Shown here: in pieces, positions 53,575-62,462 of the stretch
Numbering within the stretch: position 1 is the first letter of the stretch
Layout of the letters: every line of letters starts with the position of its first letter
Assembly: GCF_002252525.1 (NCBI RefSeq)
Contig: NZ_NNRM01000052.1
Location: 1-64,000 of the forward strand
Direction of reading: 5' to 3'
DNA length: 64,000 bases
Source: Brucella pseudogrignonensis
Lineage (GTDB): Bacteria > Pseudomonadota > Alphaproteobacteria > Rhizobiales > Rhizobiaceae
Notes under the pieces: model-generated
What the model was told of the DNA's origin: nothing
The model's database searches: none
The model's input: only the letters and a program-made list of their open reading frames with translations
Made by a program: the position numbers and the translations under genes

Positions 53575-54228
53575 ATGAGCAATCCTATTGACCTAATCGC
53601 CAGCCTTGGCGTCGTCCCTGTGATCGCGATTGAGCGCGTCGAAGATGCCGTTCCTCTGGCCGATGCACTGCTCGAAGGCGGCTTGCCGGTTGCTGAAATC
53701 ACGTTCCGTACCGAAGCCGCGGCAGATGTTCTGGCGGCAATCCGCGATGCACGTCCTGAACTTTGCATTGGCGCGGGCACGATTCTTGACACAGCCAATC
53801 TTGATAAAGCAATCGAAAGCGGCGCACGTTTTGGTTTGGCACCGGGCTACGACCCGCGCGTCGTTGATGCTGCATCCAAGGCCAATCTGCCATTCTGCCC
53901 CGGCATCATGACACCAACCGACCTGACACTTGCGACCGCGCAGGGTGTGCGTTTGGCAAAATTCTTCCCGGCGGGTGTTGCAGGCGGACCGAAAGCACTT
54001 TCCGGCATTGCAGCACCATTCGCTCATCTTGGCGTGCGTTTCATCCCGACCGGTGGCGTTACAGAAGGCACAATCGGCGACTGGCTTGCGATCAAACAAG
54101 TCGTGGCCGTTGGCGGCACATGGATCGCCAAGACCGAAGACATTCGCGAAGGCCGCTTTGACGAAATCAAGAAGAATGCCGCCAGCGCCGTGAAAGTGGC
54201 GCGCGAAGCTCTGGAGAAGCGCGCATGA
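53575..54228 (+). CDS. KDPG/KHG-type aldolase (Eda-like)
   Basis: A 217-residue class I aldolase. Schiff-base Lys in RLAKFFPAGVAGG (K129), the base Glu in AEITFRTE (E41), GAGTIL and PTGGVTEG. It cleaves 2-keto-3-deoxy-6-phosphogluconate or a close analogue to pyruvate plus an aldehyde. AAGGATATTGCC precedes ATG 53575; the frame's earlier start is rejected. ATGA overlap with the next gene. Confidence 0.84.
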   Translation: MSNPIDLIASLGVVPVIAIERVEDAVPLADALLEGGLPVAEITFRTEAAADVLAAIRDARPELCIGAGTILDTANLDKAIESGARFGLAPGYDPRVVDAASKANLPFCPGIMTPTDLTLATAQGVRLAKFFPAGVAGGPKALSGIAAPFAHLGVRFIPTGGVTEGTIGDWLAIKQVVAVGGTWIAKTEDIREGRFDEIKKNAASAVKVAREALEKRA

Positions 54229-55178
54229 GCAAGTATCAGCCAGCCACCCAGCCGACACTCTATTTCATCGGCGTCACCACCGGCAAAAGCTCGATCATGA
54301 AGGTTTTTCCGGCTTGGGCTGAATATCTTGGCCTTAAAGACGCTGTGATCAAGGGCATCGATTTCAAGCTGCATGATGACCCGGAAGCCTATCGTGAAGC
54401 GGTTGAATTCATTCGCAACGACCCGCTTTCGATGGGCGCGCTTGTCACCACGCACAAGATTGATCTCTTCCATGCTTGCCGCGATATGTTCGATGTGATC
54501 GATCCGCACGCGCTACTTATGGACGAAACAAGCTGCATTTCCAAAAAAGACGGCAAGCTTATCTGTCATGCTAAAGACCCGATTTCTTCAGGTCTTTCTA
54601 TCGACGGTTTCCTTGGTGCAGATTATTTCGAACGTACCGACGCCGATCTTTTCTCGATGGGTGCAGGTGGCTCAACCATTGCAATCACATGGCACCTGAT
54701 GCGTCAGTCGCGTGGTAAAAATGTGCCGGGTCGCATTATTGTGTCTAACCGCAGTCAGCATCGCCTTGATGAAATCAAGCGTATTCACTCAGAAGTCGCC
54801 AGCGACGTTCCAGTTGAATATATTCTGGCTCCACGCCCGGAAGACAATGACGCTGTGCTTAACAGCCTCAAGCCCGGTTCATTCATCATCAATGCGACAG
54901 GCCTCGGCAAAGATGCGCCCGGCTCGCCTTTGTCTGATGCGGCCATTTTCCCGGAAAAGTCAGTCGTCTGGGATCTCAACTATCGTGGCAATCTCGTTTT
55001 CCTTGCTCAGGCGCGCGCGCAAGAACAGGAAAAGTCGCTGCAAGTTGTGGATGGCTGGACCTACTTCATCCACGGCTGGACGCAGGTGATCGCGGAAGTC
55101 TTCCATATCGACATTCCAACAAGCGGTCCTGCTTTCGACCGCATTTCGGAAATCGCTATTGAGGCGGCAGGACGGTAA
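54225..55178 (+). CDS. Shikimate-dehydrogenase-family oxidoreductase
   Basis: A 317-residue AroE-fold protein. Catalytic Lys in VTTHKIDLF (K78) and the NAD(P) loop SMGAGGSTIAITWHL. It differs from housekeeping AroE in a longer N-terminal domain and in VTTHK where AroE has VTxPxK. Within a sugar-degradation operon it more likely oxidises or reduces a cyclic or sugar acid than shikimate. Its role in this operon is unknown. Stop overlaps the next start by one base (TAATG). Confidence 0.78.
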   Translation: MSKYQPATQPTLYFIGVTTGKSSIMKVFPAWAEYLGLKDAVIKGIDFKLHDDPEAYREAVEFIRNDPLSMGALVTTHKIDLFHACRDMFDVIDPHALLMDETSCISKKDGKLICHAKDPISSGLSIDGFLGADYFERTDADLFSMGAGGSTIAITWHLMRQSRGKNVPGRIIVSNRSQHRLDEIKRIHSEVASDVPVEYILAPRPEDNDAVLNSLKPGSFIINATGLGKDAPGSPLSDAAIFPEKSVVWDLNYRGNLVFLAQARAQEQEKSLQVVDGWTYFIHGWTQVIAEVFHIDIPTSGPAFDRISEIAIEAAGR

Positions 55179-56110
55179 TGATGGCACAGCGTATTCTCGT
55201 TACGCCGCGCTCGCTTACTGCCGAGCCGCATCCACACATCGAAAGCCTGCGCAATTCAGGCTTCGAAATCGTCTATTCCACGCCGGGAAAAACGCCCGAC
55301 GAGGACGAACTTGTGCGTCTTGTAAGCGATGTTTCGGGTTGGCTGGCGGGTGTGGAGCCCGTCTCGCCGCGCGTCATCGAAGCGGCACGTTCGCTCAAAG
55401 CCATCAGCCGCAATGGAGTTGGGACCGATAATTTGCCGGTCGAACTTCTAACCGAACGCGGTATCAAGGTGCTGATTGCAGAAGGTGCGAATTCGCTCGG
55501 CGTTGCAGAACTGGCCATAGGCCTAATCTTCAGCGCACTACGCTCCATTCCACAAGCTGATACGGGCATCAAGGCCGGTGGCTGGCCCCGTCAGCGTGGC
55601 ATCGAAATTCGTGGTCGCACCGTTGGCGTTATCGGCTGCGGCGCGATCGGCCGCGAAGTTGCGCGTATGTTGGTGGCAGTTGGTGCGAAGGTGCTGGGCT
55701 ATGACCCGCTCAAGCCTGACCTTGCTCTTCCGGCTGACAAGTTCAGCTTTGCCGAAATTGACGACATCATCGCTCAGGCCGATATTGTGACGCTACATTG
55801 TCCGGCACCGCGTGATGGCTCGACATTAATTTCGCGTGAACGACTTGCGACTGCAAAGCCAGGGCTTATCCTCGTCAACACTGCCCGCGCGAAGCTGGTA
55901 GATGATCAAGCGATTATCGACGCTCTCAACAGCGGGCAACTGTCAAATTACGCAACAGATGTGTTCGAGCAAGAGCCGCCTTTGTCACTGGACCTTGCCT
56001 CGCACCCAGCCGTTATTGCAACAAGCCATATTGGCGGGTTCACTGCGGAAAGCGTTGACAGAGCCACCAAAATTGCTGCTGACAATCTAGTCGCTGCGTT
56101 AAAGAATTAA
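55178..56110 (+). CDS. Phosphoglycerate-dehydrogenase-like 2-hydroxyacid dehydrogenase
   Basis: A 310-residue NAD-dependent enzyme. GVIGCGAIGREVARMLVAVG dinucleotide motif, catalytic Arg in NTARAKLVD, Glu in DVFEQEPPL and His in ATSHIGGFT. It lacks the C-terminal regulatory domain of SerA. Two adjacent ATG codons at 55178 and 55181 are both usable. Likely reduces or oxidises a hydroxyacid produced by the aldolase or by the lactonase-like enzyme. Confidence 0.84.
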   Translation: MMAQRILVTPRSLTAEPHPHIESLRNSGFEIVYSTPGKTPDEDELVRLVSDVSGWLAGVEPVSPRVIEAARSLKAISRNGVGTDNLPVELLTERGIKVLIAEGANSLGVAELAIGLIFSALRSIPQADTGIKAGGWPRQRGIEIRGRTVGVIGCGAIGREVARMLVAVGAKVLGYDPLKPDLALPADKFSFAEIDDIIAQADIVTLHCPAPRDGSTLISRERLATAKPGLILVNTARAKLVDDQAIIDALNSGQLSNYATDVFEQEPPLSLDLASHPAVIATSHIGGFTAESVDRATKIAADNLVAALKN

Positions 56111-56120
56111 GGACTTCGAT

Positions 56121-56987
56121 ATGCCGGGATGTTTGCAGGAAATCGCTGAGACCCTTCCACTGGAAGAATATCTGCGTAAACCGCCGCAACCCGGCATTCG
56201 CCTTTTCTGGCTGGGGCAAGCGGGTTTTGCGCTCGAAGCACACGAAAAGCGCATCGTCATTGACCCTTATCTGTCTAATAGTTTGGCCGAAAAATACAAA
56301 GGCACACCGCGCCCACATATACGCATGATGCCGCCGCCGGTTTCACCCGATGGCATTCATTATGTCCATCTGGTGGCATGTACGCATGCGCACACGGACC
56401 ATATGGACCCCGGCACTTTGCCGACACTTCTCAAGCAAAATCCAAATGCAATTTTGCTTAGCCCTCGCGCGATGAAAGAACAGGCCCTTATCCGCTCAGA
56501 CGTATCAGAAGACCGTATGACTTTGATTGATGCGGGAGAAGCATACGAACTCGGATCGATCAAAATCACAGCAACTCGCGCCGCCCACGAAACACTAGAA
56601 ACCGACACAAACGGCGACCACAAATTTCTAGGCTATGTATTTGATTGCGGTGCTTTACGCATCTGGCACTCTGGCGACTGTATTCCCTATGAAGGCTTGG
56701 AAGCCGAAGTTGCCGCTTACAATCCCGATGTAGCATTGTTACCGGTAAATGGCCGCAAACCCGAACTCTCGAACAATGGCGTTCCGGGCAACTTCACGCT
56801 TGTAGAAGCGATTATGCTAGCACGAACACTTCAATGCACAGACATGATCGCCCATCATTACGGTATGTTTGACTTCAACACCGAAGCACCGGAAAACATT
56901 GACTCTGCAGTTAAGGCAACGAATGACGTCGCTATTCATAGAGCGCGCACAAACCTAGCTTTTGTAAGTCGCGCCCTAACCTATTGA
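56121..56987 (+). CDS. UlaG-like metallo-beta-lactamase-fold lactonase
   Basis: A 288-residue MBL-fold hydrolase. The metal site is in THAHTDHMDPGT (H89, H91, D93, H94) with further ligands in RAAHETLE and HSGDCIP. Style resembles L-ascorbate-6-phosphate lactonase UlaG. It probably opens a sugar-acid lactone in this operon (inference). AGGACTTCGAT precedes the ATG. Confidence 0.8.
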   Translation: MPGCLQEIAETLPLEEYLRKPPQPGIRLFWLGQAGFALEAHEKRIVIDPYLSNSLAEKYKGTPRPHIRMMPPPVSPDGIHYVHLVACTHAHTDHMDPGTLPTLLKQNPNAILLSPRAMKEQALIRSDVSEDRMTLIDAGEAYELGSIKITATRAAHETLETDTNGDHKFLGYVFDCGALRIWHSGDCIPYEGLEAEVAAYNPDVALLPVNGRKPELSNNGVPGNFTLVEAIMLARTLQCTDMIAHHYGMFDFNTEAPENIDSAVKATNDVAIHRARTNLAFVSRALTY

Positions 56988-57079
56988 ATATTTGTCAAAA
57001 ACCGATTCCGGTTTGCGAATTGATGCTGTAACATATTGAGAATGCGGCCGAAACACGCGGCCGCGAGAGGGATTTTTGA

Positions 57080-57970
57080 ATGGATATTGAAGGGCGCAGC
57101 GAGACACGTGGCCTCAACAGCCGCAATATTATTGAAGTCATTCGCACCATGCGACCTGAATTGCGCAAATCAGACCGCAAGGTCGCCGATGTTGTGCTTG
57201 AAGATCCTCATCGTATCATGAACGCAACGGTCAGCGAGACCGCAACGCTTGCAGACGTCAGCCAACCGACAGTCCTGCGTTTTGCAACCGCAGTTGGCTG
57301 CACAGGTTTTCAGGATTTAAAAATCAAACTGGCGCAGAGCCTCGCACTTGGCACACCGGCAACGCACTCGGTTCTGGTCGAAACCGACGAACCGGAAATA
57401 GTTGCAGAAAAAATCTTCGACTATACGATGACCAGTCTCGACTGGGCACGGTCGCGCCTAGATAAAGATGCGCTGCATAAAGCAATCGATATCCTGTCGA
57501 ACTGCAATGCAATCATGTTTTTTGGCTTCGGCGCGTCAGGTATTGTCGCCCGCGATGCACAGCAGAAATTCCCGCTTTTTGGAGTCCCTTGCGGCGCTGA
57601 ACTCGACTCGCACCAGCAATTGATGGTTGCGTCGATGATGAAACCGGGCGCGGTAGCCTTTGTCATATCCAATACTGGCACCACCCGCTCCATTATTGAG
57701 ATTGCCCGTATCGCACGCGAAAACGGTGCAGCGGTAATCTGTCTGACTGGCTCGGACACGCCGCTTACCAATTATTGCGATGTTTCGCTCATTGTCGAAA
57801 CACTCGAAAATACCAATATGTACACGCCGACCATTTCGCGCATTGCCGCTTTGGTGGTGATCGATATTCTCTCGACCAGCGTTGCCATGCGCCGCCCGAC
57901 GGGCGAGCAAGACCGCATTCACCGCATGAAGCGTTTGCTCAGCGATATGCGCAAGATGCAACCCATCTGA
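57080..57970 (+). CDS. RpiR/MurR-family regulator (HTH plus SIS domain)
   Basis: A 296-residue regulator. N-terminal HTH (ELRKSDRKVADVVLEDPHRI; TLADVSQPTVLRFATAVGC, ~25-75) and a C-terminal SIS sugar-phosphate-binding domain (~125-265, with GFGASGIVARDAQQKF and ISNTGTTRSIIEIAR). Related to HexR/RpiR. Last gene of the plus-strand operon after a ~90-bp gap; GAGAGGGATTTTTGA precedes the ATG. Likely senses a phosphorylated intermediate and controls the divergent promoter region at 52730-52926. Confidence 0.86.
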   Translation: MDIEGRSETRGLNSRNIIEVIRTMRPELRKSDRKVADVVLEDPHRIMNATVSETATLADVSQPTVLRFATAVGCTGFQDLKIKLAQSLALGTPATHSVLVETDEPEIVAEKIFDYTMTSLDWARSRLDKDALHKAIDILSNCNAIMFFGFGASGIVARDAQQKFPLFGVPCGAELDSHQQLMVASMMKPGAVAFVISNTGTTRSIIEIARIARENGAAVICLTGSDTPLTNYCDVSLIVETLENTNMYTPTISRIAALVVIDILSTSVAMRRPTGEQDRIHRMKRLLSDMRKMQPI

Positions 57971-57987
57971 ATTCGAGATAAAAAAGT

Positions 57988-58013
57988 GCCGGAATTGTAG
58001 GAGCAATTCCGGC
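57988..58013. terminator. Bidirectional terminator
   Basis: GCCGGAATTG (57988-57997) pairs with CAATTCCGGC (58004-58013), perfect, loop TAGGAG. The minus-strand side continues CACTTTTTTATC, a strong U-tract. It lies between the convergent RpiR gene and the SDR at 58051. Confidence 0.8.
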
Positions 58014-58050
58014 GAGTTGTTCTCCAGGTAGAGAATTCTTGAGCACCCCG

Positions 58051-58839
58051 TTAAAGAGTCTTGAGCATCCCGCCATCAACAAAATAAGTCGAACCAACGC
58101 TGTAGCTTGCGCGCGGCGAGCACAGGAAGACAAAGAAGTGCGCCAGCTCTTCCGGCGTGCCGAAACGCTTGGAGGCAGCGTGTTCATTGGCTACATCCTG
58201 CAGATAGCCTTCCCAGTCTCCGCCCTTATCGGCAGTGAGCTGCTTGGCTGTCTTCACCCAATCAGGCGTCAGGATGAGGCCAGGATTAACGCAGTTGACA
58301 CGGATATTGTCGCCAATGACTTCGGTAGAAAGCGTCTTCGAGAACATCATCAAGGCTGACTTGGTGACGTTGTAAATCGGCTCATACCAAAGCGGCTGCA
58401 CAGCACAGATCGAAGCATTATGCAGCACAACACCGCCGCCCTTAGCCTTCATCTGCGGCACCAATCCACGCGCTAGGCGAACTGCGGCCATGACATGCAG
58501 GTCCCAATAGAATTGCCACTTTTCATCCGGCGCTTCCATGATGGTCTCATTGGAGCCAGTACCTGCATTGTTGATGAGAATATCTGCACCACCTGCGGAA
58601 GCTGCGGCGGCGATAACGGCGTCTGTGCCTTCTACAGTCGCCATATCAGCAGAAACGCCAATAGCATTGATACCAAACTTTTCAGCGATGCGCAGTGCTT
58701 CAGCTTCCACGCGTTCTTTACCGCGTGCCACGAGCACAAGATTGGTGCCTTCTGCGGCCAATCCTTCAGCGATAGCCAAACCGATGCCGACCGACGCGCC
58801 GGTGATGACGGCGGTCTTTCCCTTTAATTGCAGATCCAT
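58051..58839 (-). CDS. SDR oxidoreductase (sugar dehydrogenase-like)
   Basis: A 262-residue short-chain dehydrogenase: TGASVGIGLAIA (~14-25), NNAG, catalytic Ser in HNASICAV and the YNVTK active-site pair. AGGAGTTATT precedes the ATG. Last gene of the second sugar ABC operon and the only enzyme in it within this window, so it probably performs the first step on the imported sugar. Confidence 0.83.
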   Translation of the reverse strand: MDLQLKGKTAVITGASVGIGLAIAEGLAAEGTNLVLVARGKERVEAEALRIAEKFGINAIGVSADMATVEGTDAVIAAAASAGGADILINNAGTGSNETIMEAPDEKWQFYWDLHVMAAVRLARGLVPQMKAKGGGVVLHNASICAVQPLWYEPIYNVTKSALMMFSKTLSTEVIGDNIRVNCVNPGLILTPDWVKTAKQLTADKGGDWEGYLQDVANEHAASKRFGTPEELAHFFVFLCSPRASYSVGSTYFVDGGMLKTL

Positions 58840-58870
58840 AATAACTCCTGCGATACAGCCGCAAGGCTGC

Positions 58871-59863
58871 CTATTTTGCGATGAGGATATTGTCGCGATC
58901 CATAGTGACAGCGACGGTTAGAATGAGCACAGCACCAAAAACGATCTGCTGGGCGAAGATGTCGATGCCGACAAATGTCATGCCAATGCGCACGACCGAC
59001 ACGATCAGCGCCCCGACCAGTGTGCGCCCAACACCACCAAGTCCGCCAGTAATTGGCGTACCGCCTACGAGGACTGCGGCGATGGCTGGAAGCAGCAACT
59101 GGCTGGCACCTGTTGGCGAACCGCTGGTCATGCGCGCTGCCAGCATGACGCCTGCAACCGCAGCAAAGAGAGCAGACAAAACGAACGCACAGACTTTTTG
59201 ACGATCCACATGGATACCGGCAGCAATTGCAGCGGGTTCGCCAGCACCGATGGCGTAGCAATAGCGCCCGAAGCGGGTATAGCGCTGGATGTAAATACCG
59301 ATGAGACACATCAGCAGGCCAAGCAGAATGATGTTTGGAACACCAAGCGTCGTACCGGCAATCCAGTTGAGCATTGGACGATCAGCTGCGCTGATACCAA
59401 TGCTGCGCGCTTTGGAAAGATAAAGTGCAATACCTGAAACCACGCCGCCCGTCGCAAGCGTTGCGATAAAGGAGGGAATTTTCAGACGCACATGCACAAG
59501 GCCACTGAACAATCCGGCACCAACCCCGCAAAGAAGCGCGATTGGAAAGGCCAACAGCCCGACTTCAGGCAAGAGCATGGCCGTCACCACGCTTGCAAGC
59601 GAAGCCACCGCTGGCAGGCTCAGATCAATGCCACCGATTACGATGACAAAGGACAGACCAGCGGCAAGCGTGAACAGCGCCATAGTATCTGCGAGCAAAA
59701 TCAAACCGGTATTGACGCTGGCAAAGCCCGGCGAATAGGCCGAAATGAGCACCACCATAACGACCAGAAAGCCGAGCGGTGCATATTGACGTAATTGTGC
59801 AGCAGTAAACAATGTAGATGCACCTGAAACGTTGGGGAGAGCGGTTTTCTCGTTCATAATCAC
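58871..59863 (-). CDS. Ribose-type ABC permease
   Basis: A 330-residue CUT2-class permease, about eight to ten helices, with VIGGIDLSLPAVASLASV and GGTPITGGLGGVGRTLVGAL. GTG 59863 overlaps the ATPase stop (GTGA); ATG 59857 is the alternative. Pairs with the permease at 61366. Confidence 0.85.
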   Translation of the reverse strand: MIMNEKTALPNVSGASTLFTAAQLRQYAPLGFLVVMVVLISAYSPGFASVNTGLILLADTMALFTLAAGLSFVIVIGGIDLSLPAVASLASVVTAMLLPEVGLLAFPIALLCGVGAGLFSGLVHVRLKIPSFIATLATGGVVSGIALYLSKARSIGISAADRPMLNWIAGTTLGVPNIILLGLLMCLIGIYIQRYTRFGRYCYAIGAGEPAAIAAGIHVDRQKVCAFVLSALFAAVAGVMLAARMTSGSPTGASQLLLPAIAAVLVGGTPITGGLGGVGRTLVGALIVSVVRIGMTFVGIDIFAQQIVFGAVLILTVAVTMDRDNILIAK

Positions 59864-61362
59864 ACCATGTGCTCGACCAGTTGCACCTGCGACGGCTTTG
59901 CGCCTGTCGAAGCGGGAATGCGTGCGGTGACTTCTCCATCACGCATGACAAGAATGTTGTGCGACAGACCGATAGTCTCTTCGAGAGTGTCGGCGATAAG
60001 GATGATCGCATAACCCTCGCGGCTTAGCTGACGCATCAGGCGGAAGATTTCTTCCTTCGCACCCACATCCACGCCGCGCGTTGGATGATCTAGGATGAGA
60101 ATGCGGGAGCCTGCCGTCAGCCACTTGGCCAAAACGACCTTCTGCTGATTACCGCCGCTCAATGCCTGACACAGAGCATGAGGCCCCGGCGCACGGATCG
60201 AGAGTTTCTTGATCCAATCTTCAGCCAGTGTCGTCTCGCGGCTATGCTGAATACCAATCGGGCCTTCCACAACATCAAGACGCGATAGCGTGATGTTGGA
60301 GGCAATCGGCATCATCATCACGAGGCCTTCGAGCCTGCGTTCGCTAGGAATATACCCTATGCCGCGCGCCACAGCCTCGGTAGGATTGGCGAGTTTAACC
60401 ACCTTGCCATTAAGAAGCATCTCACCCGACGTTGGTGTCTCAAAGCCAAAGAAACTACGGATAAGTTCTTCTCGCCCAGAGCCAATGACACCGGCAATTC
60501 CAAGTATCTCACCTTCGCGAAGCGACAGATCGACATTGTGATATTTGCCCGTACAGGACAGATTGCGCGCTTCGAGCGCAATATTGTCGCTCGGTTCGGT
60601 TTGCTCAGACTCCAGATAATATTCGGTGTGCATTTCGCGGCCCACCATGATCCGGTGAAGATCAGCACCATCGACGCCCGCCGCATCCATCGTGGCAACG
60701 CCCTGCCCGTCTTTCATCACATAGATGCGGTCGCTGATTTCCAGCACTTCATCAAGGCGATGCGAAACAAAGACAAAGCTTGCACGTGATTTGAGCGCCC
60801 GAACACGATCAAACAGAATATCGATTTCTGATTGCTCCAGAACCGATGTCGGCTCATCAAGCAGAATGATCAGATCGCCTTCGACGCGATCCGCCAATGA
60901 CAGCGCTTTCGCAAGCTCGACCATCTGACGCTCGGCAAATGAGAGATCACCTGCAAGCGTCGCCGGATCAGCATGAATACCGACCTGCGTCAAGTGCTTG
61001 GCGGCTACTTCATTCATTTTGCGCCAGTTAACAAGACCAAAACGGATAAAACGCTGTTCTTGTCCTAGAAATATATTCTGCGCGATGGAGAGGTTCAGCA
61101 GCAGCGACTGCTCCTGAAACACCATGGCGACGCCCTGCTCATTCGCCTGTTGCGGCGAGTTGACGGCAAATGGCTTTCCGTTACGGGTGATTGTGCCAGT
61201 GCTAGGGCGCTGGGTGCCAGCGAGAATGCGCATCAACGTGGATTTACCCGCGCCGTTTTCGCCCACAAGTCCAACCACTTCGCCCGGGCGAATTTCCAGA
61301 TCCACGCCCTTGAGAGCATGAACACTGCCAAATGATTTTGTCAGTCCACTGATCGTCAACAT
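59860..61362 (-). CDS. Ribose-type ABC ATPase (two domains)
   Basis: 500 residues: first ABC domain with LVGENGAGKST and Walker B IILLDEPTSVL; second with GVIGSGREELIRSF in place of Walker A, signature LSGGNQQKVVLAKW and LILDHPTRGVD. The Walker B DHP in the second domain replaces DEP, so only one site likely hydrolyses ATP well. ATG 61362 is four bases after the permease stop. Confidence 0.85.
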   Translation of the reverse strand: MLTISGLTKSFGSVHALKGVDLEIRPGEVVGLVGENGAGKSTLMRILAGTQRPSTGTITRNGKPFAVNSPQQANEQGVAMVFQEQSLLLNLSIAQNIFLGQEQRFIRFGLVNWRKMNEVAAKHLTQVGIHADPATLAGDLSFAERQMVELAKALSLADRVEGDLIILLDEPTSVLEQSEIDILFDRVRALKSRASFVFVSHRLDEVLEISDRIYVMKDGQGVATMDAAGVDGADLHRIMVGREMHTEYYLESEQTEPSDNIALEARNLSCTGKYHNVDLSLREGEILGIAGVIGSGREELIRSFFGFETPTSGEMLLNGKVVKLANPTEAVARGIGYIPSERRLEGLVMMMPIASNITLSRLDVVEGPIGIQHSRETTLAEDWIKKLSIRAPGPHALCQALSGGNQQKVVLAKWLTAGSRILILDHPTRGVDVGAKEEIFRLMRQLSREGYAIILIADTLEETIGLSHNILVMRDGEVTARIPASTGAKPSQVQLVEHMV

Positions 61363-61365
61363 GGC

Positions 61366-62388
61366 TTATTTCACAATCTTGAAGCGGGTGCGGCGCGTGG
61401 CATAAGCAACGGCTCCGATGATCATCAGACCAAGAAATGCCTGTTGCAGATAAGGCGGGATGCCGAGCAAAACCATTCCGTTGGCCAGCACCGAAACGAT
61501 CAGCACGCCGATGAGCGATTGCAGAACGCCTCCTTGCCCGCCCAGAAGCGAGGTTCCACCAACAACAACAGCCGTGATCGTCGTGAACAGGCGACCGGTA
61601 CCAATATCGGCATTGCCCTGCCCAAGCTGCGCAGCGGCAAGCACAGCACCGAGGCCATAAAATGCACCAGCCATTGCGAAAACAAACAACTTGGTGCGCA
61701 GGACCGATACACCGGAAAGAACCGCAATGTCCTCGCCGCCACCAAGCGCATAGATATGGCGACCAAGGCGCGTATGGTTTTGTACCACCCAAGCGACGAA
61801 CAAGGCCGCAAGCGCAATCCAGACGGTAAACGGAAGCCCTGCAAAACGCTCCAAAGCGAAACTGCGTACCGCGGCTTCACGAATAGCAATCGTTCCGCCG
61901 CCAACCATCAAAGTGGCAATGCCAAGCCCGATAAACCACATGCCAAGCGTCACCATGAAAGACGGTATGCGCAGGACGACATGCAACAGGCCGGAAAAAG
62001 CACCCATTGCAGCACCCACGGCAATTGCCGCGATTACGCCCAACACACTGCCCAACCATGAACTGTCCGCGGCCACCATAGATGCAAGCACCACGCCTGC
62101 CAGCGCCATGACGCCTTCTACGGAAAGATCGATGCTGCCAAGCAGGATCACAAACGTTGCGCCAAGCGTCAGCACCACTGGAATGGACGAAGCTGATGCA
62201 ATGCGTACGAAATTATTGACCGAAAAGAAGTTGGGGCTGATCAATCCCAAACTAATGCATAGAACGACTAACACGATAAGAGGTGCGAGCCGACGCATCA
62301 GCTCCGGCATTCGGCTTTGAGGGCCGTTTTTAGATATGGCTGCGCCTTTAGCGTCAGCCGGACTGAGACCCTGGCTCGCAACTCTCAT
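61366..62388 (-). CDS. Ribose-type ABC permease
   Basis: A 340-residue CUT2 permease with FVILLGSIDLSVEGVMALAG and GGTSLLGGQGGVLQSLIGVL. AGGAAAAGCAT precedes the ATG. The operon has two permease genes, where RbsABC systems usually have one, so the channel is likely a heterodimer. Confidence 0.85.
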   Translation of the reverse strand: MRVASQGLSPADAKGAAISKNGPQSRMPELMRRLAPLIVLVVLCISLGLISPNFFSVNNFVRIASASSIPVVLTLGATFVILLGSIDLSVEGVMALAGVVLASMVAADSSWLGSVLGVIAAIAVGAAMGAFSGLLHVVLRIPSFMVTLGMWFIGLGIATLMVGGGTIAIREAAVRSFALERFAGLPFTVWIALAALFVAWVVQNHTRLGRHIYALGGGEDIAVLSGVSVLRTKLFVFAMAGAFYGLGAVLAAAQLGQGNADIGTGRLFTTITAVVVGGTSLLGGQGGVLQSLIGVLIVSVLANGMVLLGIPPYLQQAFLGLMIIGAVAYATRRTRFKIVK

Positions 62389-62440
62389 ATGCTTTTCCTG
62401 TCAGGCAGTATTTCGCCAAATACGGCGTGTCGCATCAGAT

Positions 62441-62462
62441 CGTGAGGGCCTTAGCCCTCGCG
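62441..62462 (-). other. Stem-loop at the end of the binding-protein gene
   Basis: CGTGAGGGC (62441-62449) pairs with GCCCTCGCG (62454-62462), one wobble, 4-nt loop, spanning the stop codon of the binding-protein gene. A second small CGCC...GGCG hairpin lies at 62413-62426. Confidence 0.45.

Noticed and set aside
61444-62061. 205-codon plus-strand open frame
   Set aside because: Antisense to a sugar permease; composition is a shadow of that gene.
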